Positions 36,180 through 45,754 of a DNA stretch of 64,000 bases are shown here, in pieces (the first letter of the stretch is position 1; each line of letters opens with the position of its first letter). The notes under the pieces are model-generated. The model searched no databases. It saw nothing but the letters and a program-made list of their open reading frames with translations, and was not told the origin of the DNA. The translations under genes and the position numbers were made by a program. Source of the stretch: Druceiella hillmani (taxonomy: Eukaryota; Arthropoda; Insecta; Lepidoptera; Hepialidae). Where the stretch lies: the NCBI GenBank assembly GCA_039881145.1, contig JAYKKI010000062.1, positions 1,681,501 through 1,745,500 of the forward strand, written 5' to 3'.

Positions 36180-36526
36180 AAACTTGTTGCAAAAGCTGTT
36201 GTGTCATCTTCCCTCGCTTTGATAACTTATAATATTTTCGCTTTGTTTGAATCGGCGATTAATTTCCTACCGGAACTCTTTATGGCCAAAACTATTGGTT
36301 TGTATGATTCAGGTATACCGGAGAGAAGTATTGTTCCGAGCGACTCGTCGTTTACTTCAAATCCTATATTTCAAAGTTTATGCGTTGTAGTTATTATTTT
36401 TTTGACATATTCTTCCACAGTTAAATATCCAGAGATAGTTGTTGATAGATTACGAAGAAAACATGTTCGACATATTAGCACTGCATCGCAATAGGCACGT
36501 GCTAGGTTGTGCCATATTTCTTTTTC
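36180..36526 (-). pseudogene. Ty1/copia-type gag relic
   Basis: Read on the minus strand from 36,523, one frame gives KEIWHNLARAYCD, then CFLRNLSTTISGYLTVEEYV, then KKIITTTHKL, a TGA stop (36,371-36,373), NIGFEVNDESLGTILLSGIP, ESYKPIVLAIKSSG and a KLIADSNKAKIL-like segment before a TAA. The order W-x-x-L-x-x-x-Y, L-R-x-L, E-Y-V-x-x-I, H-K-L, G-x-x-x-x-D-E and L-L-x-G-x-P-x-x-Y-x-P is the conserved core of copia-type gag (UBN2 family). Frameshifts follow, and I find no zinc knuckle, protease, integrase or reverse transcriptase, and no LTR. It is a dead fragment of about 115 codons. Overlapping plus-strand frames are shadows. Confidence 0.85.
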
Positions 36527-38479
36527 TGATTAAGCTTTCTTCACGTGAATGTAGTTTATTCAGTCTATTGACATTATTATTTTCGATCTGGTCTTTGAAG
36601 CTTATTTTCGATTTAGAATGCTAACAATACACAACTACAGTATTACATAATGAAGATAAATTTTAACAGCAAATAGTAGTTTACTAATGGGAAAAAAGAC
36701 GCATTGTACTACTTTGTATGCCAGCTGTATAGAACAAAATCACAATAATGTTGTTAGATCTACCTGAATATTGATTTGTCCTAACCAAGAATGATTCATT
36801 AGTACTATGTAAACCAGAAAGGGAGGATCGGATTCGCTTAGGCGCTCTAAATTACAGCAAATAAAAATTTATATTTCAATTTGTTCATCTTAAATTAAAT
36901 CTAGATAATTAATATTAATTTTGAACCCGATAGTAATGAACATGTATCATTTTCCTTCCCATATGTATCTTTTAGTAGGCCCTTGCCACTTTATAAAAAA
37001 CCAACTAAGAATATATTTATAAGTTGACTTAGAACAACGATAGACATTTTAAAATAAAACAATTAATGTTAGACTGAGAAGATTATGCTATATTGCTTAT
37101 AATTATGGCCATAAATTATTAATGACTGGTTTGCTGATTAACACACTAAAATCTATTATTTAAATAAGTATTTGAAAACACAATAGCGGTTATAATTACA
37201 TTACATAATATTTTGTTAGTGTAACCAGCTTAAAGTGGTCTAATTATTGTGTAATTGCCCAAGTTTCCTTATCTGAATTCATTAAAAAAAATTAAGTCAA
37301 TTTTCACACATGATATTGTATGTAGGAGTTTGTAAGAGTATTTACAATGTACCAGAATACCAGCCAACAGTTGTGAAGCTTTCATTATCCTTTAGCTTTG
37401 AAAATTATTTTATGCAAAATGGTAGACCCCATATAACCAGGCAGCTAAACCAGATAGAATATACGAGCGAAGACGTATGCAAGAATTAAATTTATTGATT
37501 GATTAATATCATACTTAGTTATCTCAGATAAAGGACAAGGATTGTGGTATTTTCACCAGAATGCACTCAAGGTATTCAAGATTTTCTTGCGATGAAAAAA
37601 AAACACTCTCATTGCATTTTCTTGACCATGTTGATGTGTGCTGAATCATCTTAATAATTGAGCGCCTTTAAATGTGTTAATAAATTAAATGCCTTTGAAT
37701 GTGAATTACTTTCTTGATAAAAAAAAAGTAGGACCGTATTACTGAACAGAAAATACAACTTTAGAAGATCGAAATTCATAATCAGCACCATCGGTACAAG
37801 GTTATTCTTCTTTATGATATTTAAATTTTCCAAGTATGTTTACCCTCTGAAAATTTTGCAATCTTTACATTCATTCCCTTTATTAGGTCATCCAAGCAAA
37901 GTTGCGGATAAAAATTAGTTTGAAAGGAAGCGGCCATGTACATATTGTAAGGGGCACAAAGTAAGCTTCCCTAGTTGTCTATATCTCCATAAAATGTTTA
38001 TACAAGTTTCAGACAATGACTTAATTTGGAAGTTGTAATCAAATGCTAGTATTTAGAGTTTTCCATATTTTTCAAACCCATAGTTAAAAAATTGGAGAAA
38101 GAGGCAAATTTCACATCAGTTTTTAGTTATTATTTCGCAAAATACATAAAAATTTTATTTAAAAAAGGAAAATGGTAAATAAAATCTCAATTTAATTTTT
38201 AAAAATCTGTTTAGTAAAAGCCAACTCAGTGATACGTAACAATTAAATAAATCATTGAAGTACAATCGTAGTTCTACGATTATCCAAAAACACATACTAA
38301 TATAAGACAACGAACTGTAGTTCATAATTTCTCAACATGTTGAGTTTAGTAAGTGCGATCTACTGTAGATACTCGTACGTTCTTGAGATACGTTCAAGTT
38401 TGCTGCATTCAAGTTTGACGCATGTGAGCTCGGGCGCACCCAAGGACCTATAGAGAGTCATTTACAGCGCTTGATAAAA
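36527..38479. other. Anonymous AT-rich DNA
   Basis: It lies upstream (on the minus strand) of the gag relic. I see no recognisable N-terminal gag sequence, no primer-binding site and no LTR. No other gene is visible. Confidence 0.5.
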
Positions 38480-39080
38480 AGTTTGAATACGGTGCTTGGG
38501 CGATGGTGGGGCACATGGAGGTAGCCTGGACCAGCTTTACCTCCGCACTGAAATCTGTTCTCTTAATTTTATTACCGGAGATGAAAAATGGGTTCTCTCT
38601 ATTAATAATAACTGCAAACGCTAATAGGTTTGCAAGAAACTGGTAAACCGACACTGAAAAAGGGCTTAAAGCAAAAAAACAATTATTCTGAGCTGCTGGT
38701 GGGATGTTCAAGGTGTAATATACTGGGAATTTATTTTAATTAATGCCACTAAGACTGCTGCTGTTTACTGTCAGCCACCTGATCATCTGAAGCAGGAACT
38801 CCAGGGTAAACGTCCTCAATATGATAAAATATGTTTTCACCATGATAACGCTCGTCCTTATGTAGACAAAGAGACCCACCATAAAGTTTTGGATTTTGTT
38901 TCAGATTCTCAGCCCACCATATTAAACAGATCTTGCGCCCACTGATTATTGTTTGTTTAAACCGTTCAGCAACGCCTCACGTGAAAAAAACTTTGATGAT
39001 GGAGACCATCTATGACAGTTCATAGGCTATTTTTTTCATTCCAAGCTACCTGAATTTTACGCAAAGAGGTGACAAAAAAA
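38480..39080 (+). pseudogene. Mariner (DD34D) transposase relic
   Basis: In one plus frame are ITGDEKWVLSINN (GDEKW at 38,577-38,591, first catalytic Asp), stops around 38,620-38,670, then CWWDVQGVIYWEF (38,694 on), VYCQPPDHLKQELQGKRPQ and CFHHDNARP (second Asp codon at 38,844). After a frameshift come TDLAPTDYCLFKPFSNAS (third Asp at 38,944) and HSKLPEFYAKR. The spacing from second to third Asp is about 33-34 codons. All three catalytic residues can still be seen, but stops and a frameshift kill the gene. The N-terminal HTH region is not recognisable, and no clear terminal inverted repeats were found. A minus-strand frame over 38,448-38,711 is a shadow. Confidence 0.88.
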
Positions 39081-42000
39081 TTCACTCCTGTCTTGCATCT
39101 TCTGAAATGCAAGCTTTTTTTATTAATATACACTGCTTTTTTTATTAATATACTTAACTTTAAGCTTATAATTGGAGTATTTTAAATTATGAAGAATGAC
39201 ATGTCATGACTGATCTATAAGAGGTTTATTACCGCTTTCCGGTAAATGTAATAAAACTTTTCATAAGCCATTAATCGTTTCCATGCAAATATGTTTTTGG
39301 AGCATTTACCTCCAATATAATAACTCCTATGAAGATTATGATGAGCGAAAACATGAAATTATATATATTCAGGTAGAATTAAATTACATTTTCTCTTTAA
39401 GGCAATACAGTTTCGGTCACATCCCACTATATAACGACGTCAATATATGTAAAAGGAGTGTATATGTAAATCAAAGAAAGATATGTTGAATGCTTTAATC
39501 TTTGATTAAAAATGTAATATGTATTTGTTGGGCGGCGATTTTTGACATGAAATGGTTTATTCAATATATTTTGTGTTTATGAACAGAACTAACGTTTTTC
39601 CCCGCGGTTTCATCAGCGTATAATTTATATAATCATGCCGCTCTCTCACCCGCAGACTAAACGCCTCCGTTCCTTCTGCTAAACGACATTGGTCTTCGAA
39701 GTTAGAGTCGAGGATATAATTGAGGAAGTACTTGGGATAATAATATCGGTCAGTAAATAAGTCGATCTTTCACTACGTTGCAATGTTTAAGCAGCGTTTT
39801 CCAACTTTTTTTTGCCGATATTCTCAAATTATAAGCTCTCAAATATAAGATCAATTCTCCAATATAGACCTCTTAAAGATAAATACCTCTTTTAGATGAG
39901 TAAATTTCTTTGTTTCTACCTCTTTTAGATGAATCGTTCGTTCATCTTAATTAAAATTAAAAATGGAAATTTTTTTCTTCCTTCTTCTGTTGGATATTCC
40001 CTTGTTGGAACTGTCAAATTAATGGGCTCATATACTTTAAATTTAAATCTAATACAGGTATATTATCTAATATGAGTTATTTACCTATATTTTTTCAATT
40101 AAAAAGTTTTCAATACAATTTTTAAAATATTATGAAAATATTTATCTAACATGTGAAGTTAAAATCATGTTTAAATCGTATATCATAATGTGAATATCAT
40201 ATGAAATCTTATTGATTTTATTAAGATGTACATTTTTTTCTCATGCAGAAGTCACCAAAACCATGTTGAGGAAAATGTGGAAACAAAATGATTTCTTGTA
40301 CAAATGCATGCACCTTTTTCATATCATAATAATGTTATTATGTCATATAATGGTATTATTAATAAAATCATCATGCAAAAGCTATTCCACTAAAAGCCTA
40401 AAAGTTCTTTGAAAATTTATCTTAAAATTCACAACTTAGTGGATGTCAACGCATTGTTAATACGCTGTTATTAAGTAAAACTAAATATTTGTATTTGAAA
40501 TTTGCATGCGACTCATAATACCAAGAAAAAAGTATACATGGAAAAATTTTGTTCGAAAATAGAAATGCACATGACAAAAAGTATATAAACGAAATACATA
40601 TTTGCAAATTACGAAGTACGATTATCGACTTGTCCAAATGTCAAAGTCTTAAAAACGCGAGTTGAATCATAATATTATAAGCGTGACATCAAACGAACAT
40701 CGTCTAACATCAAATGGTTAATGAAGCAGCAGATGATTGAGTCGAAAACTTCTTCTATAAAATGAAGATCGCTTTCTAATTGCTATTTGATTAACGACCG
40801 GAGATGCGAATCTCAAAGTCATTACGACTCTAATGAACGCCCATTAACCGAACCTTACATTAAGTGTTTGAACTCCGTGCCAAACCGGTAATTTTAAATT
40901 TTATGATCAACCACAAAGTACTTGGAATTTGATTCCAGCCCTAACGTATTATGAATACATTTGTATGATCTATATGAACAAAATATGTGAAATTCTTGAT
41001 TTTCTTTTATCTTTATGTACGTGCTGTACATGGACACAGAAAAATATCGGTATATTTTGGTATCGAGTACATTTTTTCGTAATATTTTTGTATTTCTTTT
41101 AATATTTTTGTTCTTTTAATATTTTTTTTTAATATTTTTGTATTGTTAGTTGATACTAAATAATAATAAAATAGCATATGATAACAGCCGTGGAGATAAC
41201 GAACCCGTAGGCCATAATATTTCTCACCACAATGATGTAAACGGAACACTTTTGGATTTTTTAAGAAACCCTTTTACCCCAGAGTATATAATGATACAGA
41301 GGGTCAATGCCCATACTAGAAAAGTGCCACCGTAACTCGCGCAAGTACAGCGACGGTGGTGAGTAATTGTTCTACATGAATGTTTTGTTACGTTTGTTTC
41401 CCAGTAATAAGACTAGATGACACTATTTCTGTGCGTCGGCGGCGATGCCGCGAGGCAAGCCGGTATAGGTTTTCTTCCTTTGCTTCATCTCAGGGTCCTT
41501 TATGTATCTATATAATCTGTGTTTGGTAGATAGATGTTTAATCTCAAATTCACAAAACTAAAGTTAAAGAAGAATGCGTTTAGAAAAATCTGAGCGCCAA
41601 TCGTTGGCATCAAAATTTGTACTTTAAGAATTTACTTAGCACATGTATCCACATTTTATACTTAAAATAATGCAACCCAACTGTTTATATGTACAGACGT
41701 AGCATATTATTTACCATGAGCTGGCAGCGTTACATTACACTTGACATAACATTGACCTTATATTAAGTTAAATAAAACAAAGGGGAATAACATTATGGAC
41801 TTTAATTCTTTCCTAAAATCCCTATTTTGTGAGGAGATTGGCCCACATTTCTTTTGAAAGTTTTACAATAATCACATATTTTAATTACGATTAATTTTTC
41901 AAAAATAAAAAGTAGGTGTTGTTTACAGGCTGTTACTCGTTTATTTTTTTTATTATATGTGAAATAAGTTTATTAGGATTAAATTTGCATTTTGAATTTT

Positions 42001-42119
42001 CAATAATATCGCAATAAATAATTAATGCATACTTATAGTCGTATCTTGCTTGGTGCTTTTAATACCTTTTCTTTAATCCTATAATTTTTATTTAATGTCA
42101 AAATTTCCTTTCAGTCATT
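39081..42119. other. Anonymous AT-rich DNA
   Basis: A direct duplication of GCTTTTTTTATTAATATACA lies at about 39,112-39,155. At 39,600 CCCGCGGTTTCATCAGCG resembles the CCCGCGGCTTCGCCCGCG motif of insect repeats. The stretch 41,160-41,480 is GC-richer with an open plus frame (YDNSRGDNEPVGHN...) that I do not recognise. No gene is supported. Confidence 0.45.
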
Positions 42120-42712
42120 AATAACTTCATTGTATTATAAAAACGTTTTATTACATTCTTGGCAATTTTATTTTTCTACACACTTCTTTGTAAGATACTC
42201 TGCAAAATAGGCGATTGAACAATCTTCTAGGGTACCTTGGATCGTTTCAGACTCACTGGCTCTCCCTGCAGTTGAATTTGATAAATTAGCTGGTGATGTT
42301 GATGGTACATCTGATGGGTACGCCTGAGACGGTTTAGCAATTCTAAAAAAAGTTGGTTTGCCATTGAGTCCATTGGAAAATATACATCTGATCGGTCCAT
42401 ATCATCCAAAATAAATTTGTCCCGGTCTTCTTCGCAGTTTCATGCAGTCATGTATATGATGCATTTGATAAGTGGCTTCGGAATAACGACTCAATTGCTT
42501 AGCGGTTGGGTTTCTGTTGCATTCTTTTTTCATCTTGTACAGATCAAATAAATTGTCTATGACATCTTGATTAAGTGTATATGTCATTATATACTTAATT
42601 TCGATGTCATTCTGTTCTTAAAAATGGTTTAATGTTGTTCCGATCGACTGCCGCATTCCTGTGAAATTCGAAGTTAGCGTTTTCAATTTAGTGCCATCTT
42701 TCTTGTAAGTAT
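42120..42712 (-). pseudogene. P-element/THAP9-type transposase relic, C-terminal part
   Basis: On the minus strand, starting near 42,710, the translation reads KKDGTKLKTLTSNFTGMRQS, a stop, TYTLNQDVIDNLF (LNQD at 42,575-42,564) and ECNRNPTAKQ (42,512 on). After frame changes it continues NSTAGRASESETIQ and CSIAYFAEYLTKKC (about 42,220-42,180), followed by VEK, a stop and NCQEC. The pattern LNQD-x4-LF...N-x-NPTA-x-Q and the later Y-x-A-x-YL-x-K-K-C with Cys pairs are hallmarks of the C-terminal half of P-element and THAP9 transposases. At least two frameshifts and two stops make it dead. THAP and GTP-binding regions are not seen nearby. Confidence 0.85.
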
Positions 42713-42801
42713 TTTTTTTAAACCTTTATTATATTTAGATTATCAATTAAAGTTTGCTAAGAGCATCATTTTATTTATTAGTTCGGTCAATAGTTAGAAA
42801 A

Positions 42802-42827
42802 ACATAATTGATCTTAATCAATTATGT
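42802..42827. repeat. Perfect 11-bp hairpin
   Basis: ACATAATTGAT (42802-42812) pairs with ATCAATTATGT (42817-42827) over CTTA. It lies between the P-type relic and the Tigger-type element. Confidence 0.7.
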
Positions 42828-42949
42828 CTTTGAAACTTACTTCATTACCTTGCTATACAAAATTGTGTATCAACAAATTGTTTATAAAATTTTTAATAAT
42901 ATGCTACGCCTCGTACTGATCGATTATTAAAAATATACTACGCTTTGTA

Positions 42950-43496
42950 GGGGAGATTGGGGTGGAAATCACATTGTTTTCAACACAACAACTTTGGTCG
43001 GTGTTCGCACCTTAGTCACCCTACTTTCATCCACATTCCACATATCTAGTGGTTGAAAACTATATCGTTTATTTAATGATTTCAAGTTATCAAAAAACTG
43101 TTGACATTTTGTTGGCTGAAACTGGAAACTCGAGCCAAACGGGTGGCTTTCATAAACAACGTTAATCAATAAGGCCCAACTAGCTTGTTCGATTCCCAAG
43201 ACTAGAACTTTTAAATTATTGAAAATAGCAAGTTTGAAAGCTATTTTTCTAATATATTTAAAATTTATGTATACTTACCGGACTTGGCACAAAGGACCAA
43301 AAATTACTTTTGTATCTCTGTCACGGCATTTTTATCTCTGTTACGGCATTTGGGAGCGGACTAAAATGAAGTGGCGATTGAGGTGTTGCTCACATGATCA
43401 CTAAACGCCGTTCGATAAACTCATTCGTTTGTTAAATTTTCCGTTATAGCCGTTGTAACAGCCAACCCATGAGACAACCATACCCGGTCTCCCCCA
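42950..43496 (-). mobile_element. Short pogo/Tigger-type element with terminal repeats
   Basis: The left end reads GGGGAGATTGGGGT (42,950) and the right end, on the minus strand, TGGGGGAGACCGGGT (43,496). These match at about 12 of 14 positions and fit the GGGGGAGACCGGG-type ends known in insect Tigger-like elements. Inside, the minus strand keeps one transposase fragment (see next entry). The element is about 547 bp, far below the 2 kb or more of an autonomous copy, so it is an internal-deletion derivative. A TA precedes the left end, but the matching TA on the right is not clear. A 20-bp duplication (TATCTCTG(T)CACGGCATTT) lies at 43,313-43,352. Confidence 0.65.
42969..43199 (-). pseudogene. 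Tigger/pogo-type transposase fragment (DDE_1 family)
   Basis: The 76-residue frame contains CQQFFDNLKSLNKRYSFQP, then MWNVDES (43,041-43,024), then VRTPTKVVVLK. This matches the signature FFxNLKxLxxxYxFxPxxIWNxDETGxTxVxxPxKVVxxK of pogo/Tigger and CENP-B-like transposases; the Asp of WNVDE is the first catalytic residue. The usual T after E is S. After KVVVLKTM the frame stops and the sequence runs straight into the terminal repeat, so everything downstream (second and third catalytic Asp) is deleted. The start codon shown is only the first ATG in the open frame. A consensus-like donor CCG/GTAAGTAT on the minus strand at about 43,278 suggests that the parent element had an intron. Confidence 0.8.
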
Positions 43497-44403
43497 CTGA
43501 TTGATTTGATTATCGACACTTTTGAAGAAAGATTGGATCTTTTATATCAATCATTAATTTCTTTTGATATTCGATGTTCCAATAAATGCGGTCGCTCCAT
43601 TCTTTTATTCGCTAATGCAATATTCGATCTAAACAAGATTCAAATGTATTCATTCGTTACGTCGATCAGCAATAATTAGGATTTTCAAATTATATTTATT
43701 GTCTAAATATAATAATATCTACCTTAATTAATTCAATGATCACAGCGCAGATATTCAAGTTTCGTGTTTGGCATACAAATGAAAGAATATATTTATTCTA
43801 TGGTTATTGTGATGGTACTTTAATATTTTAATAAATTTTTGGTTTTGATATTGATCATAAACTCTAATGTAGTTAGCATAGTTTTTAAGGCATTTTATAT
43901 CGATTTTTGTAAAATAAAATTCTACTGATAAGTCACGATTCTTGGAAATATGTATTATTTTTATAAATAAATGCTTTTTATGATTATTTTTTAATAATTT
44001 CTATTAGTTTATGAATCGACTGTCATAAAATATTTTTTTCCTTTGTTGTGATATTTTTCGAGTATGTTGCTCTACTGACGGGATTACACTAATTGTTTTA
44101 TAAAACAATAAAAAAAATTGTTTAATTGATTTGTTTTTTAATATTTATTGTAATATTGCAATACGAATTTGTTGAAATTTGATATTTAAATTATGATTTT
44201 AATAAATTGAATTTAAGAACAAACGTACGGAAATGTGAAATCATTTCACCAATATTACGTAGAGTAAATGGAAATGTGCTTCTATTAAAATTTAAGGCAA
44301 ATATATCAGTTATAATAAAATTGATATATAAGTAAATAACACTAATAAAAAAATTAATTTTTCTATCGTTCAATCAACAGTTTTATATCAATTGTTGTGA
44401 GTT
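43497..44403. other. Anonymous AT-rich DNA
   Basis: I see nothing beyond AT-rich sequence. Confidence 0.5.
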
Positions 44404-44535
44404 AGTCGCACGAATGGCGATTGCCTGAACGAATGGTAAATGATTCATTCAGTTACGTTACAAAGATCGAATCATTAGTTTTGGGAAAACGAATGATTGA
44501 AACTGATTCGATCATTCGCGACCGACACATCTCTA
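44404..44535 (-). mobile_element. GAATGAT repeat block ending in a hAT-like terminus
   Basis: GAATGATT/AATCATTC words recur (CGAATGGTAAATGATTCATTC, GATCGAATCATTAG, AACGAATGATTGAAACTGAT, TCGATCATTCGCG). The block ends CGACCGACACATCTCTA at 44,519-44,535, whose complement TAGAGATGTGTCGGTCG resembles the CAGAGATG-type ends of hAT elements. No transposase is present. I suspect a non-autonomous element; the opposite end was not identified with confidence. Confidence 0.45.
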
Positions 44536-44639
44536 GTAAGTGTATTAATTACTCTGAGTGGCATAAGTCGATGCAAGGAGTTACGTACCTATCGTATTTT
44601 CAAGCCAAAGTTCCGATCGATATTTATCGTTTATGGGAA

Positions 44640-45754
44640 ATCGAAACATCGAATATCCAGAACTCGAGTTGTTAAAAAACATCGATGTTCATACTTCAAA
44701 ATATTGATGTTAAAAACATCAGGCATGAGAACGACATATCGATATTTTTTCGATGTTTCAAAATATTTTAGAAATATTCGAGAAAATATATAGAAAATAC
44801 TTTATTTTAAATCTTGAAGTGAAGTCATAGATGTCAAAAAAAGGTACTAAAAATATGAATTTATTTCACACCCAATTGGAATGCATCAGGATTGAGAATG
44901 TTAAGATGAACGTGTGGTAATAAATGTAAGGAACAAATTTAAAACTGAAGTAAAATTTTGTCGTAATGTTGGCATGTATATAATGTGGAAGGATTTCTAG
45001 CAGGTTACTAGAATAGTATTGAGTATGCAAGCGGATGTCTTAAGGGAATGGAGAGATAGAAGATAAGATGGAAGAAATATGCGAAGAATGTCATAAATGA
45101 AAAGAGTATTTAATATCGAGATGATAAATTATAGAGATATATGGAAGAAATGTATGTAATTAATAAAAATAAATATTAAAATAATTAACGCGTTATAATA
45201 AACTATACATTTCTTCATTCGCATTATAATAAATATTTTATTCGCACAATAAATTATACAATATATCTAAATTAAGTCAAATTTTCATTCATAATATTCG
45301 AGAAACAAGTATCCACTTTCCACAATTAATCTGTAATATTTTGTATGCTGGCGTCCCTAGTTACCCTCATATATATGTCACATAATAAACACGGTAGAAA
45401 TTATCATCATTCACACGCTATAACTGTTGCATATAACTCAATTTATAACAGTTAAAATAATTAACAGCTATATTAAAAACATAATTCTTTATTCATCTAA
45501 TAAACACCACACAAATACAAGGAAACGAAGAGTTTATCACTATTTAAATATGTTACGCAACTCCTCAACATGCAACAGTACTCGTGGACGCGTATCGATG
45601 CCAGAGTATCCACGAACGGAATAAATGAACGATGTCGATGTTTTGGTAACTTTGTCAATGATGTATCGACGATGTATTGTTCATGAAAACGTTGATGTTA
45701 ACATCGATGTTTATGAACGATATCTTTTCGATTGATTTTCGTTGTATCCCTACC
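44640..45754. mobile_element. Possible non-autonomous element with ACATCGATGT-rich ends
   Basis: Two clusters of related words flank about 0.8 kb. The left cluster (44,640-44,770) has GAAACATCGAATAT, AACATCGATGTTCATAC, TATTGATGTT, AAACATC and TTTCGATGTTTC. The right cluster (45,628-45,735) has GATGTCGATGTTTTGG, GTATCGACGATG, GTTGATGTTAACATCGATG and TTTATGAACGATATC. The right side ends GTTGTATCCCTAC, reminiscent of a hAT end (complement GTAGGGATAC). Subterminal clusters of short palindromic motifs are typical of hAT-type ends. The centre has no recognised gene. Confidence 0.45.

Noticed and set aside
36050..36494. Three overlapping plus-strand frames of 60-97 codons
   Set aside because: They are shadows of the copia-type gag relic on the minus strand, which has the recognisable family motifs.
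38448..38711. 87-codon minus-strand frame
   Set aside because: It is antisense to the mariner relic.
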